Below are positions 1-7,310 of a stretch of DNA of 64,000 nucleotides, in pieces; within the stretch, counting starts at the first letter, position 1; every line of letters begins with the position of its first letter. This stretch comes from CAVSIS01 sp963814875 (GTDB lineage: Bacteria; Acidobacteriota; Thermoanaerobaculia; Thermoanaerobaculales; Sulfomarinibacteraceae). The stretch lies in NCBI GenBank assembly GCA_963814875.1, contig CAWFFJ010000015.1, positions 186,001 to 250,000 on the forward strand. The letters run 5' to 3'. Below the pieces are notes generated by a model. It had not been told where the DNA came from. It did not search any database and was given only the letters and a program-made list of their open reading frames with translations. A program made the position numbers and the translations under genes.

Positions 1-1175
1 ATCCCGGCCAGGCATCCGACGCCCACAATCTGGCCCCAGGTCACCCCATCCGGCAGCGACCCGCGGCCGCTGCGCACGGCGAGCCAGCTCAGCAGCACGA
101 TCCCGACCGGCTTGCCGAGCACCAGCCCCGCGACGATGCCGAGACCGACCGGGTTGGCCAGCGCGGCGCCCGCGCCCCCGCCGAGCGCGACCCCGGCGTT
201 GGCGAGCGCGAACAGTGGCAGGATGAACCACACCTGGACGGGGTGGAGCGCGTGCTCCAGCGCGAGGCCGGCGGGGACCATCTCCCCGGACGCCTCGTGA
301 AGGCCCTCGATGGCGTCGAGCTGCTCGGGGTCGTCGATCATGCTGTGCCGGCGAAGCTCCACCGACTCGAGCCGACCGAGGCGCTCACGGACGATTGCGA
401 GGAAGCGCCCGGGCTCGATCCGGGCGCGCACCGGGATCACCATCGCGACCAGGATCCCGGCCACGGTGGCGTGGACGCCCGACGCGAAGACCGCGAGCCA
501 CACCCCGACGATCAGCGGCGCCAGGACTGCGAGACGCCGGGCGCCTGTTTGGACGGCCACGAACAGCACGACCAGCAACACACCGGCGGCGGCCAGCGCG
601 AGCCAGCGGATCTCGGCGGTGTAGAAGAGCGCGATCACCAGCACCGCGCCGAGATCGTCGGCGATCGCGAGCGCGGTCAGGAAGACCTTGAGACCGATCG
701 GCACGCGGGAACCGAACACGGCCAGTACGCCGAGCGCGAAGGCGATGTCGGTGGCCATCGGGATGCCCCATCCCGAGGCCCCGAGCCCCCCGGCATTGAA
801 CGCGACGTAAAGCAGCGCGGGGGCGATCATCCCGCCGGCCGCCGCCGCGACCGGCAGCACAGCGCGGTCGATCGAGGACAGCTGACCGACCACTACCTCG
901 CGCTTGACCTCGAGCCCGACCACGAAGAAGAAGATGACCATCAGGCCGTCGTTGATCCAGTGGTGGAGCGTGAGCTTGAAGGCGGCATCGCCCCACGAGA
1001 GCCCGATCTTGGTGTGGAGCAGGTGGTCGTAGAGCTCTGCCCACGGCGAGTTCGCCCAGATCAGTGCGGCCACGGTGCACGCCAGCAGCAGCATGCTGCC
1101 GACGACCTCCGAGCGCACGAACCACTCGAACCAGCCGCTGAAACCTCGCGCCGCCGACCCCGCGGTCCTCGCCAT
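1..1175 (-). CDS. nhaA: Na+/H+ antiporter NhaA (3' end cut by window edge)
   Basis: This protein exchanges external protons for cytoplasmic sodium across the inner membrane, giving sodium and pH homeostasis. About 391 codons are present and the frame is still open at base 1, so the C-terminus is missing. Reading leftward from ATG at 1173-1175 I see the family hallmarks GIPMATDIAFALG and ALAIADDLGA, which holds the paired aspartates of the ion site, and an early VVGLEVKRE segment. Many hydrophobic segments fit the 12-helix NhaA fold. A purine-rich GGGGGGAT lies just upstream of the ATG. The gene stands alone with a leader of about 300 nt. The assignment is secure; only its extent is incomplete. 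Confidence 0.95.
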   Translation of the reverse strand, partial: MARTAGSAARGFSGWFEWFVRSEVVGSMLLLACTVAALIWANSPWAELYDHLLHTKIGLSWGDAAFKLTLHHWINDGLMVIFFFVVGLEVKREVVVGQLSSIDRAVLPVAAAAGGMIAPALLYVAFNAGGLGASGWGIPMATDIAFALGVLAVFGSRVPIGLKVFLTALAIADDLGAVLVIALFYTAEIRWLALAAAGVLLVVLFVAVQTGARRLAVLAPLIVGVWLAVFASGVHATVAGILVAMVIPVRARIEPGRFLAIVRERLGRLESVELRRHSMIDDPEQLDAIEGLHEASGEMVPAGLALEHALHPVQVWFILPLFALANAGVALGGGAGAALANPVGLGIVAGLVLGKPVGIVLLSWLAVRSGRGSLPDGVTWGQIVGVGCLAG

Positions 1176-1473
1176 CCTGGATCCCCCCTGCGATGTGGGC
1201 TTCGAACCCGAGCGAGTCCGATGTGTTGATGCTAACCGCAATGTGGCGTTGACCCTTTCCCGCGCCTGGCACCCGTCGCAGCATCGCCTGCGCCACCGTC
1301 CGACGCAGCGAGTGGTCAGGACTGCACGCCACCGAGAGCCGACCAGACTCTGTAGCGCCAGGCCCTACCAGTCGGCCCAGCTGTGCAGCGCCTCGCGTCT
1401 CGGGCATGAGCGAGCTTCCTGTCGGCGCACCCGTGAGGATCTGGTGCTACGGTAGCTCTCCCGCCGAGGCCGG
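1176..1473 (-). promoter_or_regulatory. Structured leader upstream of nhaA, possible ion-sensing RNA
   Basis: No supported gene lies in these roughly 300 bases before nhaA. In the nhaA direction there is a hairpin with arms GCCGAC/GTCGGC (1338-1343 and 1371-1376) enclosing a second stem GTAG/CTAC (1352-1355 and 1365-1368). Further self-complementary GC-rich segments lie at 1456-1522. Lithium/sodium riboswitches of the nhaA-I type are known upstream of nhaA genes in several phyla. I cannot match this leader to their consensus by eye, so the riboswitch idea is only a suggestion from position and length. Confidence 0.25.
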
Positions 1474-1736
1474 TTAGCGCCGGTCATCCGCCGTGGGCTG
1501 AGACGGGTCCTCCGAGAGAGTGGCTGCGCGGCATCCGCCCATCGAGAGGCTCACTTTCGCGACGGGGTACGAGGCGAAGATCTCGCGGAAGATGTTCCCG
1601 AGCCGCTCGACCCTGGCCGCGGGGTCACGACCTCCGGACGTGCGTCGTCGGGCGCGACGGTGGTGCGGCCCGTGACGATCGTCGCTGGTGGCCTCTGCCC
1701 GGAGAGCGCCTCACGCAACCTCTCCTCGCTCTCCAC
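1474..1736 (-). pseudogene. Small frameshifted ORF, function unknown
   Basis: Reading leftward from a GTG at 1734-1736, about 37 codons have a coding-like third-position pattern (start MESEERLREAL). The coding pattern then moves to another frame at the C4 run 1621-1624 and continues to a TAA at 1474-1476 through residues such as ARVERLGNIFREIFASYPV. One missing C in that run would join both halves into a protein of about 86 residues. It may be a genuine frameshift mutation or a sequence error. I do not recognise the family. It sits between the nhaA leader and the rightward nucleotide transporter gene. Confidence 0.4.
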
Positions 1737-1828
1737 CGTAGGATGGACCCGGGGGGCACCCGCTTGAGCTACCTGCGTTCAACCCGACTCCGCTCGCGTT
1801 GGTCCACCCGGGCCCGGACGCTGCCGTG

Positions 1829-3094
1829 ATGCGCAGGGTTCAACGGCTGGTCGACGTCCGCCCCGGCGAGCGCGTCCCCTTGCTGCTCTCAGCCGCCTAC
1901 TTTTTCCTCCTGCTGGCGAGCTACTACGTGCTGCGCCCGGTCCGCGACGAGCTTGCCGTGGCTGGCGGCGTACGCACGCTGCCGTGGCTGTGGACCGGGA
2001 CCCTGGTGGTGACCCTTGCCGCTCATCCGCTGTTCGCCCTGATCGCGTCACGGCTGCCGCGGACCCGCTCGATCCCCATCACCTACCACGTGATCGCCGC
2101 CAATCTGGTGCTGTTCGCCGCCGGGTGGGCGCTCGTCTCTCCGGCCCAGGCGGTCTGGCTGGGACGCGGGTTCTACGTCTGGGTGAGCGTGTTCAACCTG
2201 TTCGTGGTGTCGGTCTTCTGGTCGTTCATGGCCGACACCTTCCGACCTGAGCAAGGCGCCCGCCTGTACGGCGCGATCGCGCTCGGCGGGACGCTCGGGG
2301 GAGTCGCCGGTTCAGGGTTCACAGCCCTCGCCGCCGAGCGGGTCCCGGCAGTGGTGCTGCTGGTGGTCTCTGCGGCGCTGGTCGAGGCGGCAGTGGTGTG
2401 CGTCACCGCTCTCGCCCGACGCTCGGTTCCAACGCGGACGGCGCCCGAGGCGCGTGACGTCGGGGTCGGCGGGGGCGCGCTCTCCGGCGTCAAGAGCGTC
2501 CTCGGCTCGCCCTACCTGCTCGGCATCTCACTGTTCCTCCTCCTCCACACCATCGCCGGGACCTTCGCCTACTTCCAGCAGACCGAGATCCTCGGCCTCG
2601 CGATCGCTGACCGGGCGGCCCGAACCGCCTTCCTTGCCCGCATCGACCTCACCGTCAACCTCCTGACCGCGGTGGTCCAGGGATTGCTCACCGGCCGTGT
2701 CCTGCACCGGCTCGGCGTCGGGCTCACCCTCGGGCTGCTGCCGCTGGCGTGCATGCTCGGCTTCGGAGCGCTCGGCGCCATGCCCACGCTCGCGGTCCTC
2801 GCCGCCTTCCAGGTCACCCGGCGGGCCTCGAACTTCGCACTCTCCCGACCTGCTCGAGAGCTCTTGTTCACCGTCCTTGACCGCGAGGACAAGTACAAGG
2901 CGAAGAACTTCATTGACACCTTCGTCTATCGCACCGGCGACCAGCTCTCGGCGTGGTCCTACGCCGGTCTGGCCGCGCTCGGGCTCGCCGCCGGGGGGCT
3001 CGCCACCGTCGCTTCGATGCTGGCAGCCGGTTGGTTCGTTCTCAGCCTGTGGCTCGGGCGACGCCAGTCGGCGCGCGCGGGCGAGGCGGCGTGA
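1829..3094 (+). CDS. NTT-family (ATP/ADP translocase-like) nucleotide transporter
   Basis: A polytopic membrane protein of the NTP/NDP exchanger (NTT, Npt/Tlc) family, about 421 residues with roughly 12 hydrophobic segments. The N-terminal block ASYYVLRPVRDELAVAGG is the family signature around the first helices. Later ARELLFTVLDREDKYKAKNF and FVYRTGDQLSA match the conserved second-half region. Such carriers exchange nucleotides across the inner membrane in obligate intracellular bacteria, but shorter homologues occur widely in free-living bacteria, where the substrate is often unknown. I chose ATG 1829; an in-frame TTG at 1799 would add 10 residues. A larger NTT fusion lies 4 kb downstream. 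Family is confident, substrate is not. Confidence 0.82.
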   Translation: MRRVQRLVDVRPGERVPLLLSAAYFFLLLASYYVLRPVRDELAVAGGVRTLPWLWTGTLVVTLAAHPLFALIASRLPRTRSIPITYHVIAANLVLFAAGWALVSPAQAVWLGRGFYVWVSVFNLFVVSVFWSFMADTFRPEQGARLYGAIALGGTLGGVAGSGFTALAAERVPAVVLLVVSAALVEAAVVCVTALARRSVPTRTAPEARDVGVGGGALSGVKSVLGSPYLLGISLFLLLHTIAGTFAYFQQTEILGLAIADRAARTAFLARIDLTVNLLTAVVQGLLTGRVLHRLGVGLTLGLLPLACMLGFGALGAMPTLAVLAAFQVTRRASNFALSRPARELLFTVLDREDKYKAKNFIDTFVYRTGDQLSAWSYAGLAALGLAAGGLATVASMLAAGWFVLSLWLGRRQSARAGEAA

Positions 3095-3299
3095 TAGCCT
3101 GCTCGCGTTGCCACTGCACGTCGCGAGGAGCATGGTACGGCGGCCGTGTCCGCCACCGCACGAGCGGTACGAGGTCGAAACCCCACACGGTGACGACCTC
3201 TGCACCCGGCTGAGGCCGCAACCTGGCCCTGACCGGCTGCACCCCGCTGGAGGATGTTGAGGCGATGAGGCCCGCTGCAGCACGTGGACGCGTCCCTTC

Positions 3300-4217
3300 A
3301 TGACCGACGACGACCGTCCGACGCTGGACCCGCGAGAGCAGCCGACCGTCATGGGCCGGGTGCCCGTCGTAGGCGTTGACGATGCTGCCCGCCAACCTCG
3401 CCTGGTCGTGATCGTCGGCGGCGAGATCGGCCGCCAGGTGACGATCGGCGCCTCGCTGCTGATCGGCCGCTCTGCCGCCGCCGGCCTGCGCCTCGAGCAG
3501 CCCGCCATCTCGCGCCGCCACGCCCGGCTCGAGAGCCTACCTGACGGCCGCGTCGAGGTCGTCGACCTCGGCTCGGCAAACGGCGTGTGGCTCAACGGCG
3601 AGAGGGTCCAGCGCGTGATCCTGAGCGACGGCGACCACCTCCAACTCGGCGACACCGTGCTCCGCTTCACTCGCGGCGATCCGGCCGAGAGCGGTCTCCT
3701 CCACCGTGTCCAACGGAAGGTGAACTTCGACGAGCTGACCGGGCTCGAGACCATGGAGTCAGCGCTCGCCGCGGTGGAGCGCTTGCTCGCTCGCGGAAGG
3801 GGCGTTCTCAGCCTCGCCATGACCGATCTCGACGGGCTGCGCGAGGTCAACACGGCCCATGGACACGGCGCCGGACGCGCGACGGTTGGCGCGATGGGCG
3901 CGGCCTTTCGCAGCGTGCTCCGGGCACCGGAGCGGGCCTGCCTGTACGGCGGAGACGAGACGCTGGTCCTGTTTCCGGGCGCCGACCTCGCCTCGGCCCG
4001 GGACCGCGCGGAGGCACTTCGCAGCGCCATCGCCGCGATGGCGGTCCCCTGGCAGGGCACGACGCTCACGGTCACCGTCAGCCTGGGTCTCGCCGAGTCG
4101 CCCCGGCACGGCACCTCTATCTCGGAGTTGGTCGCGGCCGCCGACCGCGCGCTCTACCTCGCCAAACGCCTCGGCCGCAACCAGATCGCCACCGCTGACG
4201 AGGTCGCCGAGCCTTGA
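3300..4217 (+). CDS. FHA domain protein with degenerate GGDEF domain
   Basis: 305 residues. Residues about 35-125 form an FHA phosphothreonine-binding domain with GRS at 56-58, SRRH at 71-74 and GSANG at 91-95. Residues about 141-300 form a diguanylate cyclase-like fold that begins FDELTGLE and has a metal-site-like TDLDGLREVN. The catalytic signature reads GGDET (217-221) instead of GGDEF/GGEEF. The change in the last position and the odd flanks make cyclase activity uncertain; it may be a phosphopeptide-binding scaffold or a weak c-di-GMP synthase. It lies 200 bp upstream of a second FHA protein that ends in a PP2C phosphatase, so the two may read the same serine/threonine phosphorylation. 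Confidence 0.85.
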   Translation: MTDDDRPTLDPREQPTVMGRVPVVGVDDAARQPRLVVIVGGEIGRQVTIGASLLIGRSAAAGLRLEQPAISRRHARLESLPDGRVEVVDLGSANGVWLNGERVQRVILSDGDHLQLGDTVLRFTRGDPAESGLLHRVQRKVNFDELTGLETMESALAAVERLLARGRGVLSLAMTDLDGLREVNTAHGHGAGRATVGAMGAAFRSVLRAPERACLYGGDETLVLFPGADLASARDRAEALRSAIAAMAVPWQGTTLTVTVSLGLAESPRHGTSISELVAAADRALYLAKRLGRNQIATADEVAEP

Positions 4218-4284
4218 CCTGGTGAGAGGTGCAGGTGAGCCCGCAGCATCCACGAGAGATCGGCCGCGACCGCAGACCCGCTGG

Positions 4285-4377
4285 CTATCGAGCGATGAGC
4301 GGCGGAAACTCGTCGAGCAGGCGCCGCGCGGCCACCTTCAACGGCTCGCTACTATAGCGGACGATGGAATGCGCCAC
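4285..4377 (-). CDS. Possible very small ORF or gene remnant
   Basis: In the gap between the two FHA genes a leftward frame from GTG 4375-4377 to TAG 4285-4287 encodes about 30 residues, including SEPLKVAARRLLDEFPPL. It has a strong GC third-position pattern. AGGGGAA lies just upstream of the GTG. The frame stays open above the GTG for some codons. It could be a real micro-protein, the C-terminal remnant of a lost gene, or chance. I know no homologue. Confidence 0.2.
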   Translation of the reverse strand: MAHSIVRYSSEPLKVAARRLLDEFPPLIAR

Positions 4378-4418
4378 GAGGGTTCCCCTGCTATCCTCAG
4401 TCGGAGGAGCTCGGGGCA

Positions 4419-6074
4419 ATGATCTCGTTTCACGTGGTTTCGACCGCCGGAGGCGTGTTTGAAAGGACTCTTGAGACCGAGTCCGTCGTCATTGGACGGT
4501 CGTCGAGTGTCGATCTCTCCGTTCCCGACCCGTCGATGTCCCGGCGACACGCCCGTCTCAAGCGATCCAGTGGCGAGTGGTTTGTCGAGGACCTCGGGTC
4601 GCGCAACGGCACCATGATCAACGGCCAGCGGGTCGTCGGCGCACGCCTCGTCGTCGCTGGCGACGTGCTCACGGTCGGCTCCAGCCAGATCACGGTGCGC
4701 CGGCTGAACGGCGCCTCCTCTGCGCCGGCGGCGCCAGCCGCCACGCCCGCTCACACGCTGTTCAGGCCCGTCTCCGAGATGCTCGGCGATGTTTCGCCAA
4801 CCCCTTTCCCGGATCGGGTCGAGGGCGACGTCCGGCGCTACGCGGAGCGACTCCACCTGCTCACGGCGGTTCACCAGGCGCTCGGTCGCTCAATCAGCCT
4901 TGACGAGCTCCTCGAGCTGATCCTCGATCGGGCTTTCGATCACTTGCGTCCGGAGGACGGTGCGATCTTCCTGCGCACCGGCGACGACCGCTACGTGTGC
5001 GCCGCACGACGCTCGGCGAGGCGCGGCGATGTCGAGCCGCCGGTGGTCTCGATGCACCTGGTCCAGGAGGTTGCCGAGAAGGGCCAGGCCGCACTGGTTC
5101 TCGACACGGCGACCGATTCCCGGTTCAACCGCGCCGCCAGCCTGGTCGCGGCGGGCGTGAGGTCGCTGGTCGCGGCGCCGCTGCTCGATCCCGAAGGCTC
5201 GCTCGGGATGATCGTGCTGGGCTCGTCGCTCGGTGTGCGCCAGTTTACCGAGGAGGACATGGAGCTGCTGGTCGCGCTCGCCTCGGTGGCGGCGATGCGC
5301 ATCCGCAATGTCCGGCTGGCCGAGGAGGCAGCGGAGCGGCGGCGGTTCGAGGAGGAGCTCGCCCTCGCGCGCCGGATCCAGCAGGCGCTGCTGTCCGACC
5401 GACTGCCCGAGATCCCCGGGTGGTCGTTCCACGCGGCCGCGACGCCCTCCCGCGGGGTCTCCGGAGACATGTACCGAGTGATCGAGCGGCGAGGCGGCGA
5501 GGAGTGCGTGATCCTGGTCGCCGACGTGTCCGGCAAGGGCATCGCGGCCTCGTTGCTGACCGCGTCTCTCGAGGCCCTCACCGCCGGCCCGATCGAGGCC
5601 GGTCTCGGTCCGGCCGAGGTGCTCGATGGAACGTCGAGGCTGCTCTACGAGCGCACGCCGCCGGAAAAGTACGCGACTGCCTTCCTGGCGGTGCTGGAGC
5701 CGGCGAGCGGGACACTGTCGTGGACCAACGCCGGTCACAACCCCGCATTCATCGTCCATGCCGAGGGCAGCGTCGACTCCCTCGATGCGACCGGGATGCC
5801 GATCGGGCTCATTCCCGGAGGGACCTACACCGCGGGCCACACCCGGCTGACCCCAGGCGACTGGCTCGTGGTCTACACCGACGGGATCACCGAGGCTGAG
5901 AATCCGGACCAGGAGGAGTACGGCGGAGAGCGGCTCAAGGCGGTGTGCCGAGCGCATCGGGACGACAACGCTGCCGGCCTCGGCGCGGCCATCGACTCGG
6001 CTCTCATGGCGTTCACCCAGGGAGTGCCGTTCGCCGACGACCGTACCCTGGTGGTGATCAAGCGGACCGGTTGA
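4419..6074 (+). CDS. FHA-GAF-PP2C (SpoIIE/RsbU-type) serine phosphatase
   Basis: 551 residues. The N-terminal FHA domain (about 1-95) has GRSSS at 26-30, SRRHARL at 41-47 and GSRNGT at 60-65. A GAF sensor domain covers about 145-300. A short helical linker leads to a SpoIIE-type PP2C domain (about 325-550) with GDMY at 349-352, VADVSGKG around 367-373 and a late YTDGITE metal-site motif. RsbU-like enzymes dephosphorylate STAS anti-anti-sigma proteins, and a STAS/RsbW pair is present at 48.7-49.5 kb, so these may act together. That link is inference. GGAGGAGC lies before the ATG. It ends 3 bp from the convergent phosphatase gene. Confidence 0.92.
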   Translation: MISFHVVSTAGGVFERTLETESVVIGRSSSVDLSVPDPSMSRRHARLKRSSGEWFVEDLGSRNGTMINGQRVVGARLVVAGDVLTVGSSQITVRRLNGASSAPAAPAATPAHTLFRPVSEMLGDVSPTPFPDRVEGDVRRYAERLHLLTAVHQALGRSISLDELLELILDRAFDHLRPEDGAIFLRTGDDRYVCAARRSARRGDVEPPVVSMHLVQEVAEKGQAALVLDTATDSRFNRAASLVAAGVRSLVAAPLLDPEGSLGMIVLGSSLGVRQFTEEDMELLVALASVAAMRIRNVRLAEEAAERRRFEEELALARRIQQALLSDRLPEIPGWSFHAAATPSRGVSGDMYRVIERRGGEECVILVADVSGKGIAASLLTASLEALTAGPIEAGLGPAEVLDGTSRLLYERTPPEKYATAFLAVLEPASGTLSWTNAGHNPAFIVHAEGSVDSLDATGMPIGLIPGGTYTAGHTRLTPGDWLVVYTDGITEAENPDQEEYGGERLKAVCRAHRDDNAAGLGAAIDSALMAFTQGVPFADDRTLVVIKRTG

Positions 6075-6077
6075 CGG

Positions 6078-7310
6078 TCACTTCTCCCGCGGAGCGACCG
6101 CCGCCTGGGTCACGGGCCCGATCGACGGGCCTTCCAGCACCACCCGTCCGTCCGGGTAGACGGCCTCCAGGCGCCGACCGTCCCGGATCTCGAGCGCAGC
6201 GGGAAGACCCGAATCGACGAACACGATTCTGCCTTCGAAGCGCGTGTGGATGGTGCCGTCGTAGCGCTCCGTGTGACCGAGCACGATGCGGTCGAGGCCG
6301 AGCGTCGAGAGGATGGTGTCGACCAACTGCGCGTGCTCGTCCTCGGTCCAGACCGCCATGCCTCGGTACCAGAGCGGGCCGTCGGGGTTGAGCAGAAACC
6401 AGTCCGAGCAGTGCAGCAGCTTCTCGAGCTGGCGCGCACGGGCGGCTTCGAAAGCGGTTAGACGACCGCGCCGGGCGACTCGCGCCTCGTAGAGCTTGAG
6501 CTCGTTGAGGGCCTGGTAGACCAGGTCCTGCAGGGAGGCGGTCGGCTGGGCGATTCCGTCGGCGATCATGGTCGCCTTGATCTCGTCGTAGGTCGCGATC
6601 TCTCCTGCGATGCGACGGTTGAGATCGTCCTCGGTGAGATCCAAGTTGGCCGGGCTGATGCCGCCGTGCAGCAGCAGCGTGCGCCCCACCCGCACCGCCG
6701 CCGGCAGCGTGCGCAACCAGCGACCGTAGGCGCCGTCGGGACCCATCGCATCGATGTACTCGAGCCGCCCCAGGGGATGCGCGCCGAGCCAGGCCGCCTT
6801 GTCTTCTGGCGCCTCGCCCGCGCTGCGTTGACCGAGGTCGAGACGGCGCCTGCGCCGGAACCGCTCCATCGCCTGCCATCCGTCGCGCCGGCGCCGCTCG
6901 GACTGACCGTCGGCGAATACCAGGTAGGCCTCCGGATTGACGTCACGGTCGATGCCGAGGATGTTCATCACCTCGTGGTTGCCGAGAACAACCACGAAAC
7001 GTCCACCAGCTGCGGCGGCCTCGTTCTGAAGTCGCATCATCAGGTCCATGACCTGGCGCACCTCACGTCCGCGGTCAAGGAAGTCGCCGACCTGGACCAG
7101 CACGGCGTCGCCCCCCACCCAGGCGCGCTGGCCGTCGATCATGCCTGCGGTTGAAAGCGCCGTCACCAAGTGGTCGAGGTCACCGTGGACATCGCCTATC
7201 GCCACGAGTCGCGGCGCCTCGACCGCTTCCTGCCCGGCCGCCACGACCGCTGCTCCAGCGAGCAGCGCTGCGGCGACCAGCCACGCGAAGCGCCTTGGCT
7301 CGGACCTCAT
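6078..7310 (-). CDS. Exported PPP-type metallophosphatase (Shewanella-like phosphatase family)
   Basis: 410 residues with an N-terminal hydrophobic segment of signal-peptide type (about 1-26, AAALLAGAAVVAAGQ). The metal-binding motifs follow the PPP/calcineurin order: GDVHG at 39-43, GDFLDRG at 75-81, GNHE at 110-113, then GGISPANLD and LGHTERYDG further on. The short GDVHGDLDHL start and the long helical insert fit the Shewanella-like PPP group. It probably acts in the periplasm on phosphoproteins or other phosphate esters. Its ATG overlaps the stop of the upstream NTT-HEAT-cNMP gene by 4 nt (ATGA), so the two are translationally coupled. Substrate unknown. Confidence 0.85.
   Translation of the reverse strand: MRSEPRRFAWLVAAALLAGAAVVAAGQEAVEAPRLVAIGDVHGDLDHLVTALSTAGMIDGQRAWVGGDAVLVQVGDFLDRGREVRQVMDLMMRLQNEAAAAGGRFVVVLGNHEVMNILGIDRDVNPEAYLVFADGQSERRRRDGWQAMERFRRRRRLDLGQRSAGEAPEDKAAWLGAHPLGRLEYIDAMGPDGAYGRWLRTLPAAVRVGRTLLLHGGISPANLDLTEDDLNRRIAGEIATYDEIKATMIADGIAQPTASLQDLVYQALNELKLYEARVARRGRLTAFEAARARQLEKLLHCSDWFLLNPDGPLWYRGMAVWTEDEHAQLVDTILSTLGLDRIVLGHTERYDGTIHTRFEGRIVFVDSGLPAALEIRDGRRLEAVYPDGRVVLEGPSIGPVTQAAVAPREK

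Noticed and set aside
243..1407. Long open frames on both strands over nhaA
   Set aside because: They are arginine/glycine-rich shadows of the NhaA frame, which alone carries family motifs.
1420..1460. GGGAGAG and CGCCGA elements like a glycine riboswitch in the nhaA leader
   Set aside because: The second half of the aptamer (CTCAGG-AAAAGGAC) is missing and the gene is not glycine-related.
3095..3299. Leftward open frame with AEVVTVWGFDLVPLV between the NTT and FHA genes
   Set aside because: No start context, runs into the NTT gene on the other strand, and no recognised family.
4426..4441. CGTTTCACGTGGTTTC resembling parS
   Set aside because: Only one half matches TGTTNCACGTGNAACA, and it lies in the first codons of the FHA-GAF-PP2C gene far from the par cluster.
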